The notes under the pieces are model-generated. The model had not been told where the DNA came from, searched no databases, and was given only the letters and a program-made list of their open reading frames with translations. This document shows positions 27,473 to 46,499 of a DNA stretch of 64,000 bases, piece by piece; the first letter of the stretch is position 1, and every line of letters starts with the position of its first letter. The DNA comes from Paratinospora sagittata. Its lineage: Eukaryota > Streptophyta > Magnoliopsida > Ranunculales > Menispermaceae. Location: the NCBI GenBank assembly GCA_035771175.1, contig CM069598.1, positions 2,471,931 through 2,535,930 of the forward strand, given 5' to 3'. A program made the position numbers and the translations under genes.

Positions 27473-29930
27473 CTTAGCCCGGCCTTATATATAATAAAAT
27501 GAGAATAAAAAATATAATTCATGAGGGAGCTAGACTCTACTTTTCCTTCTCTTTAGTTATGTATAAGTTGTCATATTCCAGTGGGGGAATCTGACAGTAC
27601 TCTTAGCTAGCTGTTTTTACATTTCTTTTTAATTCTTATACCTAGACAACTCAACTCTCTTCTTTCCCTTTCTTTTCTTAGATTTTCTAAACTTTGATAA
27701 GAATCATGTTCTCTATGATTTTATTGTGTTGAGATAAGTGATCTTGCATTTGTTTGAATTCTCTACGACGACCCATTGGAAGTATTGCTTATCATTTAAC
27801 ATTTGATTAAATATTAAAGCGTTGTAATCAACTTTACTAACTTACCAAGAAGCCCAACTGAACACTAACCATATTTCATCAAAGAATAATATAACGTTAG
27901 TAGTTAGTCGAACGTATAATTAGCTCAATCACCAAACTGTATTTTTTTAAAAAAAATATCAGGTTCATTTCTGACTCATTAATCTCCCTCATTCTTTAAA
28001 ATATAACAGTAATAAAAGTTAAATTTAAAACATTTAAATTTCAAAGCTATTTTTTTACCGACTACACCAACTTTATGCTGAAAAGACTACATGTCATTCT
28101 AAAAAAATATAAGAATATAAATAAAGAAACAATAAGCTAAGGACTTTGGTATATTTTAAAAAAAATAGAAAGAGAGAAGAATTAATTCATCTACCAGCAA
28201 GAGGCATTATTCTTATGGATGAAAACATGAAAAAAAAAAAAAAAAAGCACATCATTGATTGAAAAAACAAAGAACTGATTTCATTCCATCAGGGGCGCAG
28301 CCACCTTTACAGGTACCCCCAAGTAGCATCTATATATATATATATATATATAATTAATTTTCTTATAATTTTTTTAATATAAAATATTAATTTATTAAAT
28401 AATAATATTTAACAAATTATAATCACAATTAATTTAAAAATTTACATTTAAACATTTGAACACTTACTCCTTTAAATTTAGCACTCAAGTATTATTTTTT
28501 AGCATTAAAAATAAAATTGTCAAATAATTTTTAAAAAATTTAATTAAACCTTTTTTTGTGATAATATTTAGTTAGATTAAAAATAATTATACATATATAT
28601 TTATTAAATAATTTATATTATTTAAATAATTATACATATATATTTATTAAATTATTTATATTATTTAAATAATTTAATAAATACATATATGTAATTATAT
28701 ATATAATTATAAATTTTTTTATTAAAAAATAATAATAATTTAATTATAAAAGTTATAATTATATATATAAATTATACATACCTATTCTTTTAATATTAAT
28801 AATTTATATATCTTAATCAAATTTTTTTATACAGTCAAAAATTATCTAAAAATAAATAAAATTTTGAAAGTATATATAATAGAGATTAAAAAAAAAAAAA
28901 AAGGTGGAAGAACCAAAGCATAATAAAACAGAAGAGAGAGGGTTGTCAGATATGCAGTGTTTTGGAGTCAAATAATAGAGGCGCATGAAGAGGCGGGCAG
29001 GTGTGTTGCGTAAGAGATGTAAGACACCAATTGCAACCCTATTGGCCGGCCGTGGGGCTCTGATTTAGACTTGCAAGTACATCACACTTCAATCTTCAAT
29101 TCCATCTCTCTGATAAAATAAGATAACAAAACAAAATTAAATAAATCCAAACTTATTTATGACTATAGGTCAGAGCCTTAGCCCACCTATATATATTTGT
29201 AAACCCCAACATTTCATTTTTCCTTTCCCCACTTAATATGCAAGCCTTGGAAAAACCAACTACAGATGGTTGTAACACAAGTAGAACCCTATTTTTCCCC
29301 AGCTACCTCACCACCTTAGTTAACAAGCAAATAGCAAAATCCCATTTAACATTTCAATGCCTTTTTGTGTTCTATTGCTATTCAGAGTCCAAAAAAACAT
29401 TTTTGAATGGTCAATTTCATATTTATTAGACAATTTAATTCTCTTGTCCCTTCACTTCACTTCTTTGTGTTTATTCTTTTTCTATTGTGAGCTTCTTTTT
29501 GTATTTTTCTTTTACTATATCATAAAGCACTTTTTATAGAAAGAAAAAATAATAAAGAAAGAGATGTAATACTAGTAGTAATAATCTTTTGCACCCTTTT
29601 GCTTTAAAACTTTTCTTTCCCCTCGTGTGAGTGGATTGATTGAACCAACACACACATCTATCTAATCTACATGCTTATAGTATTAGGTTTCTGTAATTAG
29701 GCAAGAGGAGATTATACCTTTTTTTTTTTTTTTTTGCAAGGGTGGCTTCTCCTTCTATTTTTTAAGTCTTTGCATTTGGTCATTAATCACAACCAGGATT
29801 TTGTTTCTATTACGATATTATTGGGCATATTTTTTAAGGAAAATTTTTTCTTATTTTAGTCTTTATATTTTGTAATATATATACTTGATCGTGGTGAATG
29901 AGAACGACAGGAAAATTGGTAGAAAATTTG
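26350..29930. other. AT-rich intergenic region without supported genes
   Basis: Upstream sequence of the P450 gene followed by 2-3 kb of very AT-rich DNA with several (TA)n runs (27438-27469, 28332-28351) and poly(A)/poly(T) tracts. A 43-base tandem duplication with an inverted extension lies at 28582-28700. Short open frames near 29240-29540 have no recognisable motif and a composition like the spacer. I see no gene here. Confidence 0.6.
28582..28705. repeat. AT-only tandem duplication with inverted arm
   Basis: A 43-base unit starting AATAATTATACATATATATT occurs at 28582-28624 and 28625-28667 with one mismatch. It is followed by AATTTAATAAATACATATATGT, the inverse of the unit's core, so the region can fold into a long AT hairpin. 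Confidence 0.75.
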
Positions 29931-29933
29931 ACA

Positions 29934-29946
29934 TAATATCAGAGCC
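29934..29946 (+). other. Putative retrotransposon primer-binding site (initiator Met tRNA type)
   Basis: TAATATCAGAGCC matches the usual copia primer-binding site TGGTATCAGAGCC at 11 of 13 positions. It is preceded by ...TTTGACA, which ends in CA as an LTR should. It lies 1.2 kb upstream of, and in the same sense as, the copia protease/integrase frame at 31127. The LTR start is not visible to me. Confidence 0.5.
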
Positions 29947-30089
29947 TGAGAGATCAGCGAACCTGACATGAGTGTCCATCACAAGCTTGCAATCGCAGGC
30001 GCCATCTTCCGCTCAAACCGTGCAATCGCAGGCGCAGAACTCCTTTGATCCGGCGCCGTCAAATCCACGCTGGAGCAGAACGCCCGGCG

Positions 30090-30723
30090 ATGGAACCGCG
30101 AATCACCATGATGTTCGAATCGTGGAATGGAAGGTATCCGGCCATCAAAACGAACAGAATCACACCGCAAGCCCAGATATCGACCTTCGTTGCATCGTAA
30201 CCTTTTCTTGCAAGAACCTCCGGCGCTACGTACGCCGACATTCCGCAGAACGTGTGGAACAGACCGTCTTGCTTGATCTGATCGAAAACGACTCTCAAAC
30301 CGAAATTCGAGACCTTGAGATCGCCATTCTCGTCTAATAACAGGTTTTCCGGCTTGAGATCTCGGTGAAAAACGCCACTCGCGTGGCAAAACCCGACCGC
30401 GGAGATCAATTGCTGGAAATACTTCCTCGCGACCTTTCACGTACTCCATCACGAAGTAGATCTTCGCTTTTGTCGCCATGACTTCGAACAGCTGAACGAT
30501 GTTCGGATGCCGAACGCGCCGTAAGATCGAGATCTCTCTCTTGATGTGCGCCATTAAACCTACTTTCACCATCTTCTCTTTGTCGAGAACTTTGATCGCC
30601 ACGCTCTCTTCGGTCTTGACGTTCCTCGCGTGGTACACCTTCGCGACGGTTTCATGGCCGAGAAGTTTTCCGATCTTGGTGTGGCAGTAATCCTTGGTTC
30701 TTCTCCTTCTTCTTCTCCGCCAT
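30090..30723 (-). pseudogene. CIPK-type protein kinase fragment, decayed
   Basis: Antisense fragment of a CBL-interacting protein kinase (SnRK3), a family that phosphorylates ion transporters after calcium-sensor binding. It starts with MAEKKKEKN at 30723 and covers kinase subdomains I to about IX in at least three frames: KIGKLLGHE, then [12 protein letters not shown] (ATP-binding Lys kept), [20 protein letters not shown] and YFVMEYVKG, then after a shift [67 protein letters not shown]. The glycine-rich loop region is out of frame with the start. About 15 residues between the ATP lobe and the catalytic loop are deleted. The DFG Asp is Asn (codon 30305-30307). The C-terminal lobe and the NAF/PPI regulatory domain are absent. 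It is not a functional kinase. UTR-like sequence with a CTAGGGTTTCG motif follows upstream (30790-30815). It lies between a copia primer-binding site and copia pol. Confidence 0.9.
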
Positions 30724-31099
30724 TAAAGCCTTTCAAGTGCAAATTTTCCTCAAAAATCACTTGAGATTTTTCAGAATTTCAGGCGATTTTGATCATCTTC
30801 GAAACCCTAGCTTTTGAATCCACCATTCAAAACCCACGTTTTCAGCTATCTTGTTTTTGTGGATCGGATCGGATCTGGAGACAGATTGGGATTTTTTTTT
30901 TTGCAGCGAAAGATTCATTTGGGATTGATGTTTAGGGCGAGCTTCATGGTAGAAGAAGCGAAAAATCTCAGGCTGCAGATTAAAAATCAAAGAACTGTGA
31001 AGGACTGAAACGCAGTGAGCCCGAATTTCGACGACAAAACGACGAGAAATGACCGGAATCTGATAGGTTGTGGCTGAAAAATATGATGCCAACACTAAA

Positions 31100-32990
31100 G
31101 CGCGAGGTTTCATGTGACGAGCTGACATGAAAGAGACTCGAGCAACCGACGTTGTGGCTCTTGCGGGTGTTTCAGCAACGCAACTGCAGCAACTTCATGA
31201 ATTTTTGAACTTCGACAAAACAAAAGATCGACTACATGCTAAGAACAATAATTTTAGTTGGATTATCGATACAGGAGCGTCGAACCATGTGACGTGCGAC
31301 TTGTCTATTTTGAAGAATGTGAGAAAGGTGCAATACTGCCCGGTGGGATTGCCGGATGGAAACACGGCAGAAGCAAACCAAGAGGGGAGTGTCGTGCTGC
31401 CAGGAGGATTGAAGCTTGACAATGTGCTTTATGTCCCACAATTAACATGCAATTTAATTTCTGTTACTCAATTAATCAATGAATCAAATTGTGTTTCACA
31501 ATTCACTAATAATATTTGTGTTATACAGGACCAATCGACGAGAAAGGTGATTGGAGCGGGTGAAAAATTGGATGGACTTGATTTTTTCCGTGGTGTTCCT
31601 CAAGTAAAGGTCTTAACAGTGGATGGTGATTCGTCGTTCGAGTTATGGCATCAACAAATGGGGCATCCGTCGGAGAAAATATTGAAGATGATTCCGGCTG
31701 TAAGTCATTCTTGTAGGACAAATAATAAAGCTTGTGATGTGTGTCCGCGTGCAAAGCAACCTAGATCTAATTTTCCAATTAGTACGAATAAAGCTGGTAG
31801 GATTTTTGAACTTGTTCATTTGGATTTGTGGGGGCCTTACAAGGCTCGTTCTTCGTGTGGGGCTACCTATTTTTTGACAATAGTCGATGATTTTTCAAGA
31901 GGAGTTTGGGTATATTTACTTTGCAATAAAATGGAAGTTGAATCTATGTTTCTTAATTTTGTTGCTTTGGTTGAACGTTAATTTGAACAAGTAATAAAAC
32001 GTGTGAGAAGTGACAATGGGACCGAATTTAATTGTTTGCATGATTATTTTCAAAATAATGGGATTATTTTTTAGACTTCTTGTGTTGGGACTCCACAACA
32101 AAATGGGAGGGTTGAGAAAAAGCACCAACACATTTTAAATGTGGCTAGAGCACTAAGATTTCAAGAGAACTTACCAACCAAAGTTTGGGGTGAATGTGTG
32201 TTGGCAGCGTGTCACTTGATTAATAGGACACCCTCTACTTTACTTAAGACTAAATTGCCATATGAAATGTTGTTTGAGAAAGTGTCTTCTTATGATGCTA
32301 TTCGTGTATTTGGTTGTCTTTGCTATGCTCATAATCAACGACACAAAGGTGATAAATTTGCAAGTAGGAGCCGTAAATGTATCTTTGTTGGCTATTCTTT
32401 TGGGAAGAAATGTTGAAAATTATATGATTTAGAAACACATGAGTACTTTGTATCGAGGGATGTGAAGTTCTTTGAGAAAGAATTTTCTTTTGTGCCAAAC
32501 CAACCAAGGAATGTGGTGACTCCTATGCTGGCGAACAATGAGGATGGGGCATGGAGTGAGGATGAGGGTGCCGATGAGTGTGTTGCGTGCGTTGAGGGGG
32601 AGTTGGAACCAGCGTCCACCCTCGAGGGGGGGTCTGGTGCTGCGGTGCAGCCCGAGCAGCATCTCGCACATGAGGATGTGCGTGATGAGGGGCTGGAGAA
32701 TACGGTGGGGGAGCAAGGTGTAGAAGTTGACGGTGAGCTAGGACGAGGAAAATGAGCCAAAACTCCTTCAACACGGTATCGTGATTTTGTTACTCATACT
32801 ATACGAAAAATAAGTCCATCTGATAACTCATCAGCTACTCCCTCTTCCTCAGGTACGTCCTATCCTATAACACATTTTGTGAATTGTGAAAATTTTTCTG
32901 TGAGACATAAGAATTTTCTTGCAGCTGTGACAGCGGGACATGAGTCAAAGCATTTTAAAGAAACGATAAAAGACTCGGGATGGCAAAGTA
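31100..32990 (+). mobile_element. Ty1/copia retrotransposon fragment: protease, GAG-pre-integrase, integrase (degenerate)
   Basis: Encodes the copia order protease-integrase in one reading frame from about 31127. The protease motif WIIDTGASNHVT, a pre-integrase/zinc region (ELWHQQMGHPSEKI, ACDVCPRAKQ), and the integrase core with Asp in HLDLWGPY, Asp in RSDNGTEF and Glu in NGRVEKKH are all visible, followed by LINRTPS, VFGCLCYAH and KFASRSRKCIFVGYSFGKK. In-frame stops occur at 31979-31981, 32072-32074, 32414-32416 and 32753-32755. Similarity ends near FKETIKDSGWQ (about 32990), just before where reverse transcriptase should begin. Gag, RT, RNase H and a 3' LTR are not seen. The element is dead. 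Upstream, between the primer-binding site and protease, lies the antisense kinase fragment. Confidence 0.92.
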
Positions 32991-32999
32991 ATCAGTTGG

Positions 33000-35220
33000 A
33001 GACATTTTGATTAGATGTTAGCATGTAGCGAGCATTGCTTTCCCACAACTTGCATTTTGCATTTAAGTTTCTCCGTTAATTGGTTTGGAAGAGAAACATG
33101 ACATTAGTTTCTACCCCAAAAAAATGGAAGGTTTATTTGATTTTTGTAACCATGAAGAGGCTTCAATATGCTTGTTCTCTAGGTTGGGAGTGAGTGTTCT
33201 AAGTGAAGAATATCCATTGAATAGATGGGTAAAAAAAGTCAGTTAATTTGAATTATAGTAGTAATTAATGTCTAAATTTATTTGTTGAACCATAATAATT
33301 ATAAATGAATTTATAGATGAAAAGTGATGTAAGGACTCGAATATCAAACACATAAGCGATGTACTACTTGTGCGTTTGAATTCCTTCAATCATCTTAGTG
33401 TATTAGGCGACTGTAATAATTTAAAGAACTCAGATGTATTAATATAAAAGTTAAGCTTGCTTCCAATTTCCTTAATTGTCACCATCATGGATGTTATATC
33501 AAGCTCTAAATAAAAGATTATCCAACAAAGACAATCTTAGATTTTTTTAGTAACGCTTATATTGTCCTTACTTAACCATTCAAATCTTACTCCCAAACTT
33601 TTGCTCTAAAAAATTTAAAAATTAATAAGGGTAAAGTTTTAATTTGTATTTTATATGATAAGCTTGTCATGTGAAGCTTTTATTTGGCTCAACAAGCACT
33701 ACCAAATGCTTTTTAATTATTATAGCAAAGAGAACATTGTGGCATGCTACTAAAAACTTCCTTATTCAAGCTTGAATAATTAAAAAAAAAAAAAAAAAAA
33801 AGAAGAAAGAAAGAAAGAAAGAAAGGGAAGAGAGCTTGAGTAAAGTATTTGGTCTAAGATTCTTTTCCTTTTGATTTTCAAAAAGGAGAATTCTTTTTTG
33901 GGGAATATATTACTGAAGTAAACAGAGAACAAAGGAGATAAAATTAATGGAATCAGTTAGAAAAGAGGTAAAATACAAGTGGATGTTGAGGTGATGGAGG
34001 ACGGGACAGAAGGGAGAGGAGCTCAAGCTGTCTAACACTCTCATCAATCGAACTCAAAACTTAGTAGTAAAGTAGTGAGTTAGTAGTAGAATAGTAGCAT
34101 AAGTAGAAGTCAGTGGCCGGCCAGTGATTTGACATTTGAGGTTTTGAAAGTAGATGAATGTGTGCGTTGTTGTGGTCTTTTGTTTTGCGTCTTGGGGTTG
34201 ATTCCAGCAGAAGGGGGGAGTCAAAGCACATATTGCAACATATTCTTCTTGGGTTCCTCAAAATTATTAGTTTCCAAGGGACCATTCTCTCATCTCTCCC
34301 CTCTTTATATCTATCTTTTCCCTCGTGGGTTGCCCAATTATTTCCCAAATTTTCCTGCAATTTCTTCTAATAACATTCCCAATTGTCGCCACCCCCATCT
34401 TTTCCAATCACCCACTTGCCACGCAATAATTACCAATAATTTCTTTATTTTTGTGAAACTTTCATAACTATTCCTTTATCTTTAAATTATCTTTTATTTT
34501 CTAAGTTAGTAATGGGATCAAAATTATAAATTTAAACAATTAATTAACTTTCATCTCACTCTTTCTCCGTGTCCCTTATATTTATGTTTACACATAATTT
34601 TTTTTATTTTACCTTTTTAAATTTTTACTATTTTTATTTTTTATTTTGAAAATAATATTTTATTATAATTAAAAATTAATTTTTTATATTTTAAAATTAA
34701 CATATATCCCATAGACTAATATATATTTATTTATTTATTTATTTAAATATGGCTAACTAAAGCCTCAATAAAAGTAGAATGTCGTTAGATATAAGGATGT
34801 TAATTAATTCATCACATAAAATATAAAATAAGATATTAAAAATATTTAGGTCTTTTGAAATAAAATCTCGTACTTAATTAAACTCAGAGACGGCTAATTT
34901 ATTGATGATGTTGTACAACTTAAAATAACATACCCAATACAACATGATGTTGAAAAATGAATAATTAAACATAATTTTTTATTATTTTTAATTAAATATT
35001 AAAATAAAACCCACAAGTGATTTTAGGTGAGATCTAAGTTAATTATTAATTTGTGATATGTGAAGATTAAAAATATATAAGTATTTAGCTATATCTATTT
35101 ATATATGAACGAGAAATTGAGTCTTAGCCTATTTGAAATGTGTAAAGTGATGAAATTTAGAAATAATTTTTTAGTCTCACATAAAATAAATAGAATTGTT
35201 ATTATTTATTTATAAGTGTA
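33000..35220. other. AT-rich spacer, no gene supported
   Basis: Low-complexity AT-rich sequence with a poly(A)/GAAA tract at 33782-33825. The frames at 34129-34467 show no domain motifs, start in unrelated sequence and lack plausible splice context, so they are not called. The stretch 34060-34460 is less AT-rich than its surroundings and could be an old gene or element remnant, but I cannot identify it. Confidence 0.45.
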
Positions 35221-35259
35221 GTTATAATACTATACTTAAATTTCCGCTAATACACATAC

Positions 35260-35800
35260 AAGGAAAGCTCAGGAAGCGCGCACGCGTGTGCTAGGGCGAT
35301 TGGACGACTTAGAGCACATCAGTTTGTACTTTGCACCTAAATCGATTTGATATGATCCAACAGTGTACGATCGAATCTGATCCAACGGTGTATGATCAGG
35401 TGTGTCAATCAAATCCGTCAAATCACGTCTAGATGCGATCAAACTCAATCTAACAATGTAAAAATATGCACCATGTACAATCACAATTTAGCTATAAATA
35501 GAGTCTTTCAGAACTCAGAAAATCATCCTAGAAAATTTTAAAATTTCTGAATTTTCTTCTCTTTATCTCTTTTTTGCTTTTAGCATTCTTTTGTGAGTGA
35601 GTACAATTAATTTTAGTTTGATTATTCTTATGAGTTAAAGTGTTGCTGCACAAGAAGAAGATTATAATATTCTAGGAGATAGGTGTCGTACATTGTGAGC
35701 ACTTAAGCGGGACATAATTGTCTTAAGGACATTATGAGCAATTACGCCGTTATTCTGCTAAAATTGTAATTGATCTGATTTAAGTCTTGTTCCTCGTACC
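35260..35800 (+). mobile_element. LTR-like promoter unit (candidate solo LTR)
   Basis: A GC-richer island (GCGCGCACGCGTGTGC at 35276-35291) is followed by two direct repeats TGATCCAACAGTGTACGATC (35353) and TGATCCAACGGTGTATGATC (35380). A strong TATA box GCTATAAATAGAGTC lies near 35490, and then a pyrimidine-rich leader. No gene follows. This arrangement of enhancer-like repeats, TATAAATAG and CT-rich R/U5-like sequence is usual for a plant LTR. Ends and target duplication were not resolved. Confidence 0.45.
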
Positions 35801-38800
35801 TTTAAATAGTAAATGAATGATAACTTGTTGTTTTAAAAAATTATTATTTAAGCAAGATCATTATAATTTCACCATTCAAACTAAAAATTAATCTAATTAA
35901 TTTTTAAAAAAATTATTATTTAGTGAATATTTTCACCATACAGTCAACACATGCAACTGAAGCCCCTAGCAATTTAATTCCATATTACTGTAAATTAGTT
36001 TTAATTCATCCTGTTAAAATTATTTCCTTATTAATTAGTATCGAGGCCTTTAAATAACCCCAGGTTCCATATCATAGGATCAATAGTAGTCTGCATGCAA
36101 CAAACAAACAAACAAAAAAAAAAAGCTGTTGAATTGAGTTAAATTTATAAATATTTTGTTTACTTATTTTACAAAGAATAATAATTAATTAATACTGTGG
36201 GGAATCTCATCTTGAAGACTAAAATCTAATGAGGGGTTCTGCAAAGAAAATCATGAAGTTTGAAAGAGCTTCGCCAAGAGAGACTGAAATAAAATCTGAA
36301 CATAAATAGTACCATTGAGTTGCAGTATTTACTTGTACGCTTACACAGCATAGTTTGTCGATTTCAGAGATCTTTGTTGAATTGAATACTTTAAGCAACA
36401 AAATCAATCTGACAGTATCCCTACACTTGCTAGGTTTTCAATTCATTTTATTCATAAAATACATAATAATATCTATAGGAGAAATTAGATTAGATTGTTC
36501 AATTATTATATAAATGTGATCATGAGGTAGAGATTGAAATTGGGTCTTTTTTTTTTTTTTTTTTTTAGGTTATGGGAATCTGTAAAAAGTGATGTTCATT
36601 GTACTATCAACATTAAATATTTCTGAGGTTTTTTTTTTTTTTTTTCTGTTTTAAAATGGCATCTGGTCCTTTCTCTCTTAAATCGAGACGGCACGAGCAG
36701 ATGTCAGTTGGACCGGCAATTTTGACTCCAGACCCCCTTCTTCTTCTCTTCTTCTCTTCTTCGTTTTTCTTCTTATTCTTCTTCTTAATTCCATCTGCTC
36801 ACCATGCTTTGTATTTATTAGTGACACGAAGTTCAACTCTTCCTCGACACTTCAACTTCAATTTCAATCTCCTCCACACTATTTTGTTTTGGTTGCTTGC
36901 AGTTGCAGACATAAAAAGCTGGTATAGGAAAAAGATGGCATATGGGACACTCTTCTTACGTGAGAGAGAGATATAGGCTGTGTGGCCGTTTCCAGTATCA
37001 CCCTCCATTATAATATTACATTCAAAACTTCATCCCCCGTGCATGTGTACGCATGGTTCTCTTCTCCATGAATTAACATGAACAGCGATATTTCTATATT
37101 AATTCAGTCAACATTCAACATATAAAAAAAATAATTAATTATGTAAATATCAGGTTAAAAATTAAAAATTATAATTGTAGTCAAAACTACTCAATATTAT
37201 GCTTTCTTTTAATTAATCTCCCACATAAAACATTTGACTAATCTGGTCCCTTGTCTATATTATATATTAATTCATAAGAATGTGTGTTAGGCCTTAATTA
37301 ATTAAGCAAGTCAAAATTACACCTTTCGGCTCTGGACTGCACCCTGTAGAGCACAGATAGCTAGTAGCTAAGTAAAAGGAAGATAAAAGAAACTATACAC
37401 ATTGGTTGAAGTACTGTTCAAAAATTAATAAAACCTGTGTTTTAGCCATAGTGGTATTTAACTGACAGTATGAATATAAATATATATATATATATATATC
37501 AAACAGAGGTATGTACGAATAGGAATATAGCTATCTCTTAGTGTGGCATGTCAAGCAATAAGTAAAGAAACGTCGGTGCATCTAAGTGAAGTAGGTCTTT
37601 GGCAAGATAGATAGATAGATATATAGATAGGTAGGTAGCTATCTATCAAAATTAAATGGCATCTTCAGATTCCATCAATGTACAATTCCTTCTTCCAATG
37701 CTACCATCATCCCCTTGAGACCATAAAAGTTTGGGACCTCACCTTTTAATTAATTTGCACATACACCTAAACCCATTAATAATTTATTTTAATAGAAATA
37801 TCTCTTTTTAATTTTATAAAGGGAAAATATGTAATTTATATATATAGACTGGTGTTTAATTTTTCTTGTGAAGAATTCCATTTATGGGCCATTGGCTATA
37901 GAATTAAAAAATTGTTTTTGTCTACAATATTTTAAAATTTTCTTTATTTTTTTATGATTTGATTTAATTAGGTACTCCTTCGGGCTTGTTGAAGGGCACA
38001 CCTATAATCTATGGGTTGGGATGAGGATGGACCACTAGCATGGCAGAGTTGCATGCCCATTACAAGCTATAATATTAAAGAGTAATGAATTATCAATTAT
38101 ATATGTTTGTGAACAAACTTAGTGAAACTTATAATAAAACTATATAATTAATATGATCTTTATATATATATATATATATTGTTATAAAGTGAGAGAGAGA
38201 ATCTGAGTGCACGTGCAACCATGTGGTCCAGAGTATTTTAAAATGATGACTTTGGGACAATATATTTTTGGTGCTGAACCATGAGCCGTACATCTCCCCC
38301 CGCGCGTGTGATGGGAAAAAGCAGCTCATGGGGGGTGAAATCAATATGTAGGCTCCATTCACATTATTATTTATTTATTATTATTATTATTTAAAATTCT
38401 TTGCCAATCATTTTTTGGTGGGTCTGGTGTGACAAATCGTAGTAACTATTGGTCACATGGTTTGTATCATAAAACCATATATATAGCACCAAAATTAGAG
38501 CTTGATTGGATTAATCAAATTAATTAATACATGCTAATTATTAATTAAGCACATATCTAATGCTGGCCCAGTTAATAAATGGGTAAGATGTGAATAGATT
38601 TTATACTACTTTTAATAAATAAGTAGGTATGAGCATGTAGATTGATCATAGCAACAGAGCTAAACTCTAAGGGGTGATAGTAATTACCTTTTGTCATATA
38701 CACATCTCTTCTTAAAAAATAAATATGTATGTAAATTGATAAAAAGTTGTAATGAAAATATTTTTATAACATGGTAAAAATTCTCATTCATGTCAACATT

Positions 38801-39896
38801 CATTACTAAACCCACTGGGCTAGAAGAAGTAAGAAAGGCGAAATGTAGAAGCTGGATTTTATGTGTTAGGACTTAGGAGGCCTAAACAATAGCCCAAAGC
38901 AGCTTAGGTTAAGTGGTTTTGTTATAAAGAATTAGGCCTGGGCTGAAGTACCCATCAAGAGAGTAGAGTCCAGTGCCCTAATGGGCCTAATCCTTGCCCA
39001 ACAGGGCTCAATATCTTTAAGATTTTGGGTCAATTAAATTAGTTTAGGTTAATCTAGTACACAATGATAATGATATATAAACAAAATAATTTGATTGTTT
39101 TAATCATAATATTTAAGCATCCCATCCATTATTTACTTTTTACACTTAAAAAAAAGAAACATGTTTATGATAATTTACACCATTGTTCTATTAATACTAC
39201 TATTTTTCGTTATATCATAATAAATTCTTTTTGTAAGTATAGATAAAAATAATAATATGTTAAATTCACAATATTTTACTATGATGATGGTACGGTATCT
39301 AGGTCAACTTATATGCACAAATTAATTTTAAAAGTAAGTTAAATGAGCGTGTAAGTGCCCAATCACATAGTCCGTAATGCAAAATATCTTAAATAATTAT
39401 ATACTAATTTTAACCATGGGTTCGAGCTCTGTCTCGGTTAAGTTCTAGGTTAAAAAAGAGTCTATAAACCTCTACAAAGAGGACAACTGGCTGAAAAATA
39501 GGTAAAAAATAAAAATAAAAAAATAAAAATCTCTAACAACTTTGACCATTACATTGAAAAGATATGTAATATATATATTTTTGGGGGGTTGAAATACAGT
39601 TTTGAAGAGGCTTGACTTGGATAAAAATGGTTAGAGTTTCAACGGGACTTTGACCGTAGCCATTTGTAAGAAGGAATCCTGTTGTTACGCTATTCCTAGT
39701 TGTCCACGGCTTCTCTTTTCTTCTTTCTCAATAAAAAGGTTTTCCTTGCTTGAATCACCGTTTTCTACTTCCAGAATTCAGCAGCACTTTCTATTGAAGA
39801 AAAAAAAAAAAAAATTACAAAAAAAAAAAACCTTTTTCTCTGTTTTAATTTGAAAGGAGTTGTGGTGTTTTGTTGATCTGAAGATCTGAGGCCAAG
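35800..39896. other. AT-rich spacer upstream of the RAB2 gene
   Basis: Mostly AT-rich, with poly(T) tracts (36548-36566, 36631-36645), a TTCTTC-rich stretch (36738-36788), a (TA)n run (37478-37499) and GATA/GGTA repeats (37606-37648). An open frame at 36656-36976 is mostly Phe/Leu from the TTC repeats and is not called. The last 200 bases before 39897 contain a plausible RAB2 5' leader. Confidence 0.45.
39400..39530 (+). mobile_element. Possible SINE remnant with B-box
   Basis: The sequence ATGGGTTCGAGCTC (39416-39429) is a near-consensus pol III B-box. It is followed after about 85 bases by an A-rich tail (AAAAATAAAAATAAAAAAAT at 39505-39525). The A-box is not convincing, so this is a low-confidence call. 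Confidence 0.3.

Positions 39897-46499
<6,603 letters not shown>

Noticed and set aside
29979..30638. A 219-residue kinase-like open frame taken as a gene
   Set aside because: It shifts out of kinase frame after YVKG, the remaining kinase motifs sit in another frame, and the DFG Asp and C-terminal domain are lost; it is a pseudogene fragment.
32462..32755. Acidic 97-residue frame at the end of copia integrase as a separate gene
   Set aside because: It continues the integrase frame after the stop at 32414 and corresponds to the variable acidic linker before reverse transcriptase.
34129..34467. 112-residue frame as a gene
   Set aside because: No recognisable domain, overlapping open frames on both strands, and composition close to spacer.
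36656..36976. 106-residue frame as a secreted or membrane protein
   Set aside because: Its hydrophobic stretch is produced by TTC/CTT repeats and no family motif or splice context is seen.
37606..37648. GATA/GGTA repeats as a regulatory site
   Set aside because: Simple-sequence repeat without a nearby gene start.
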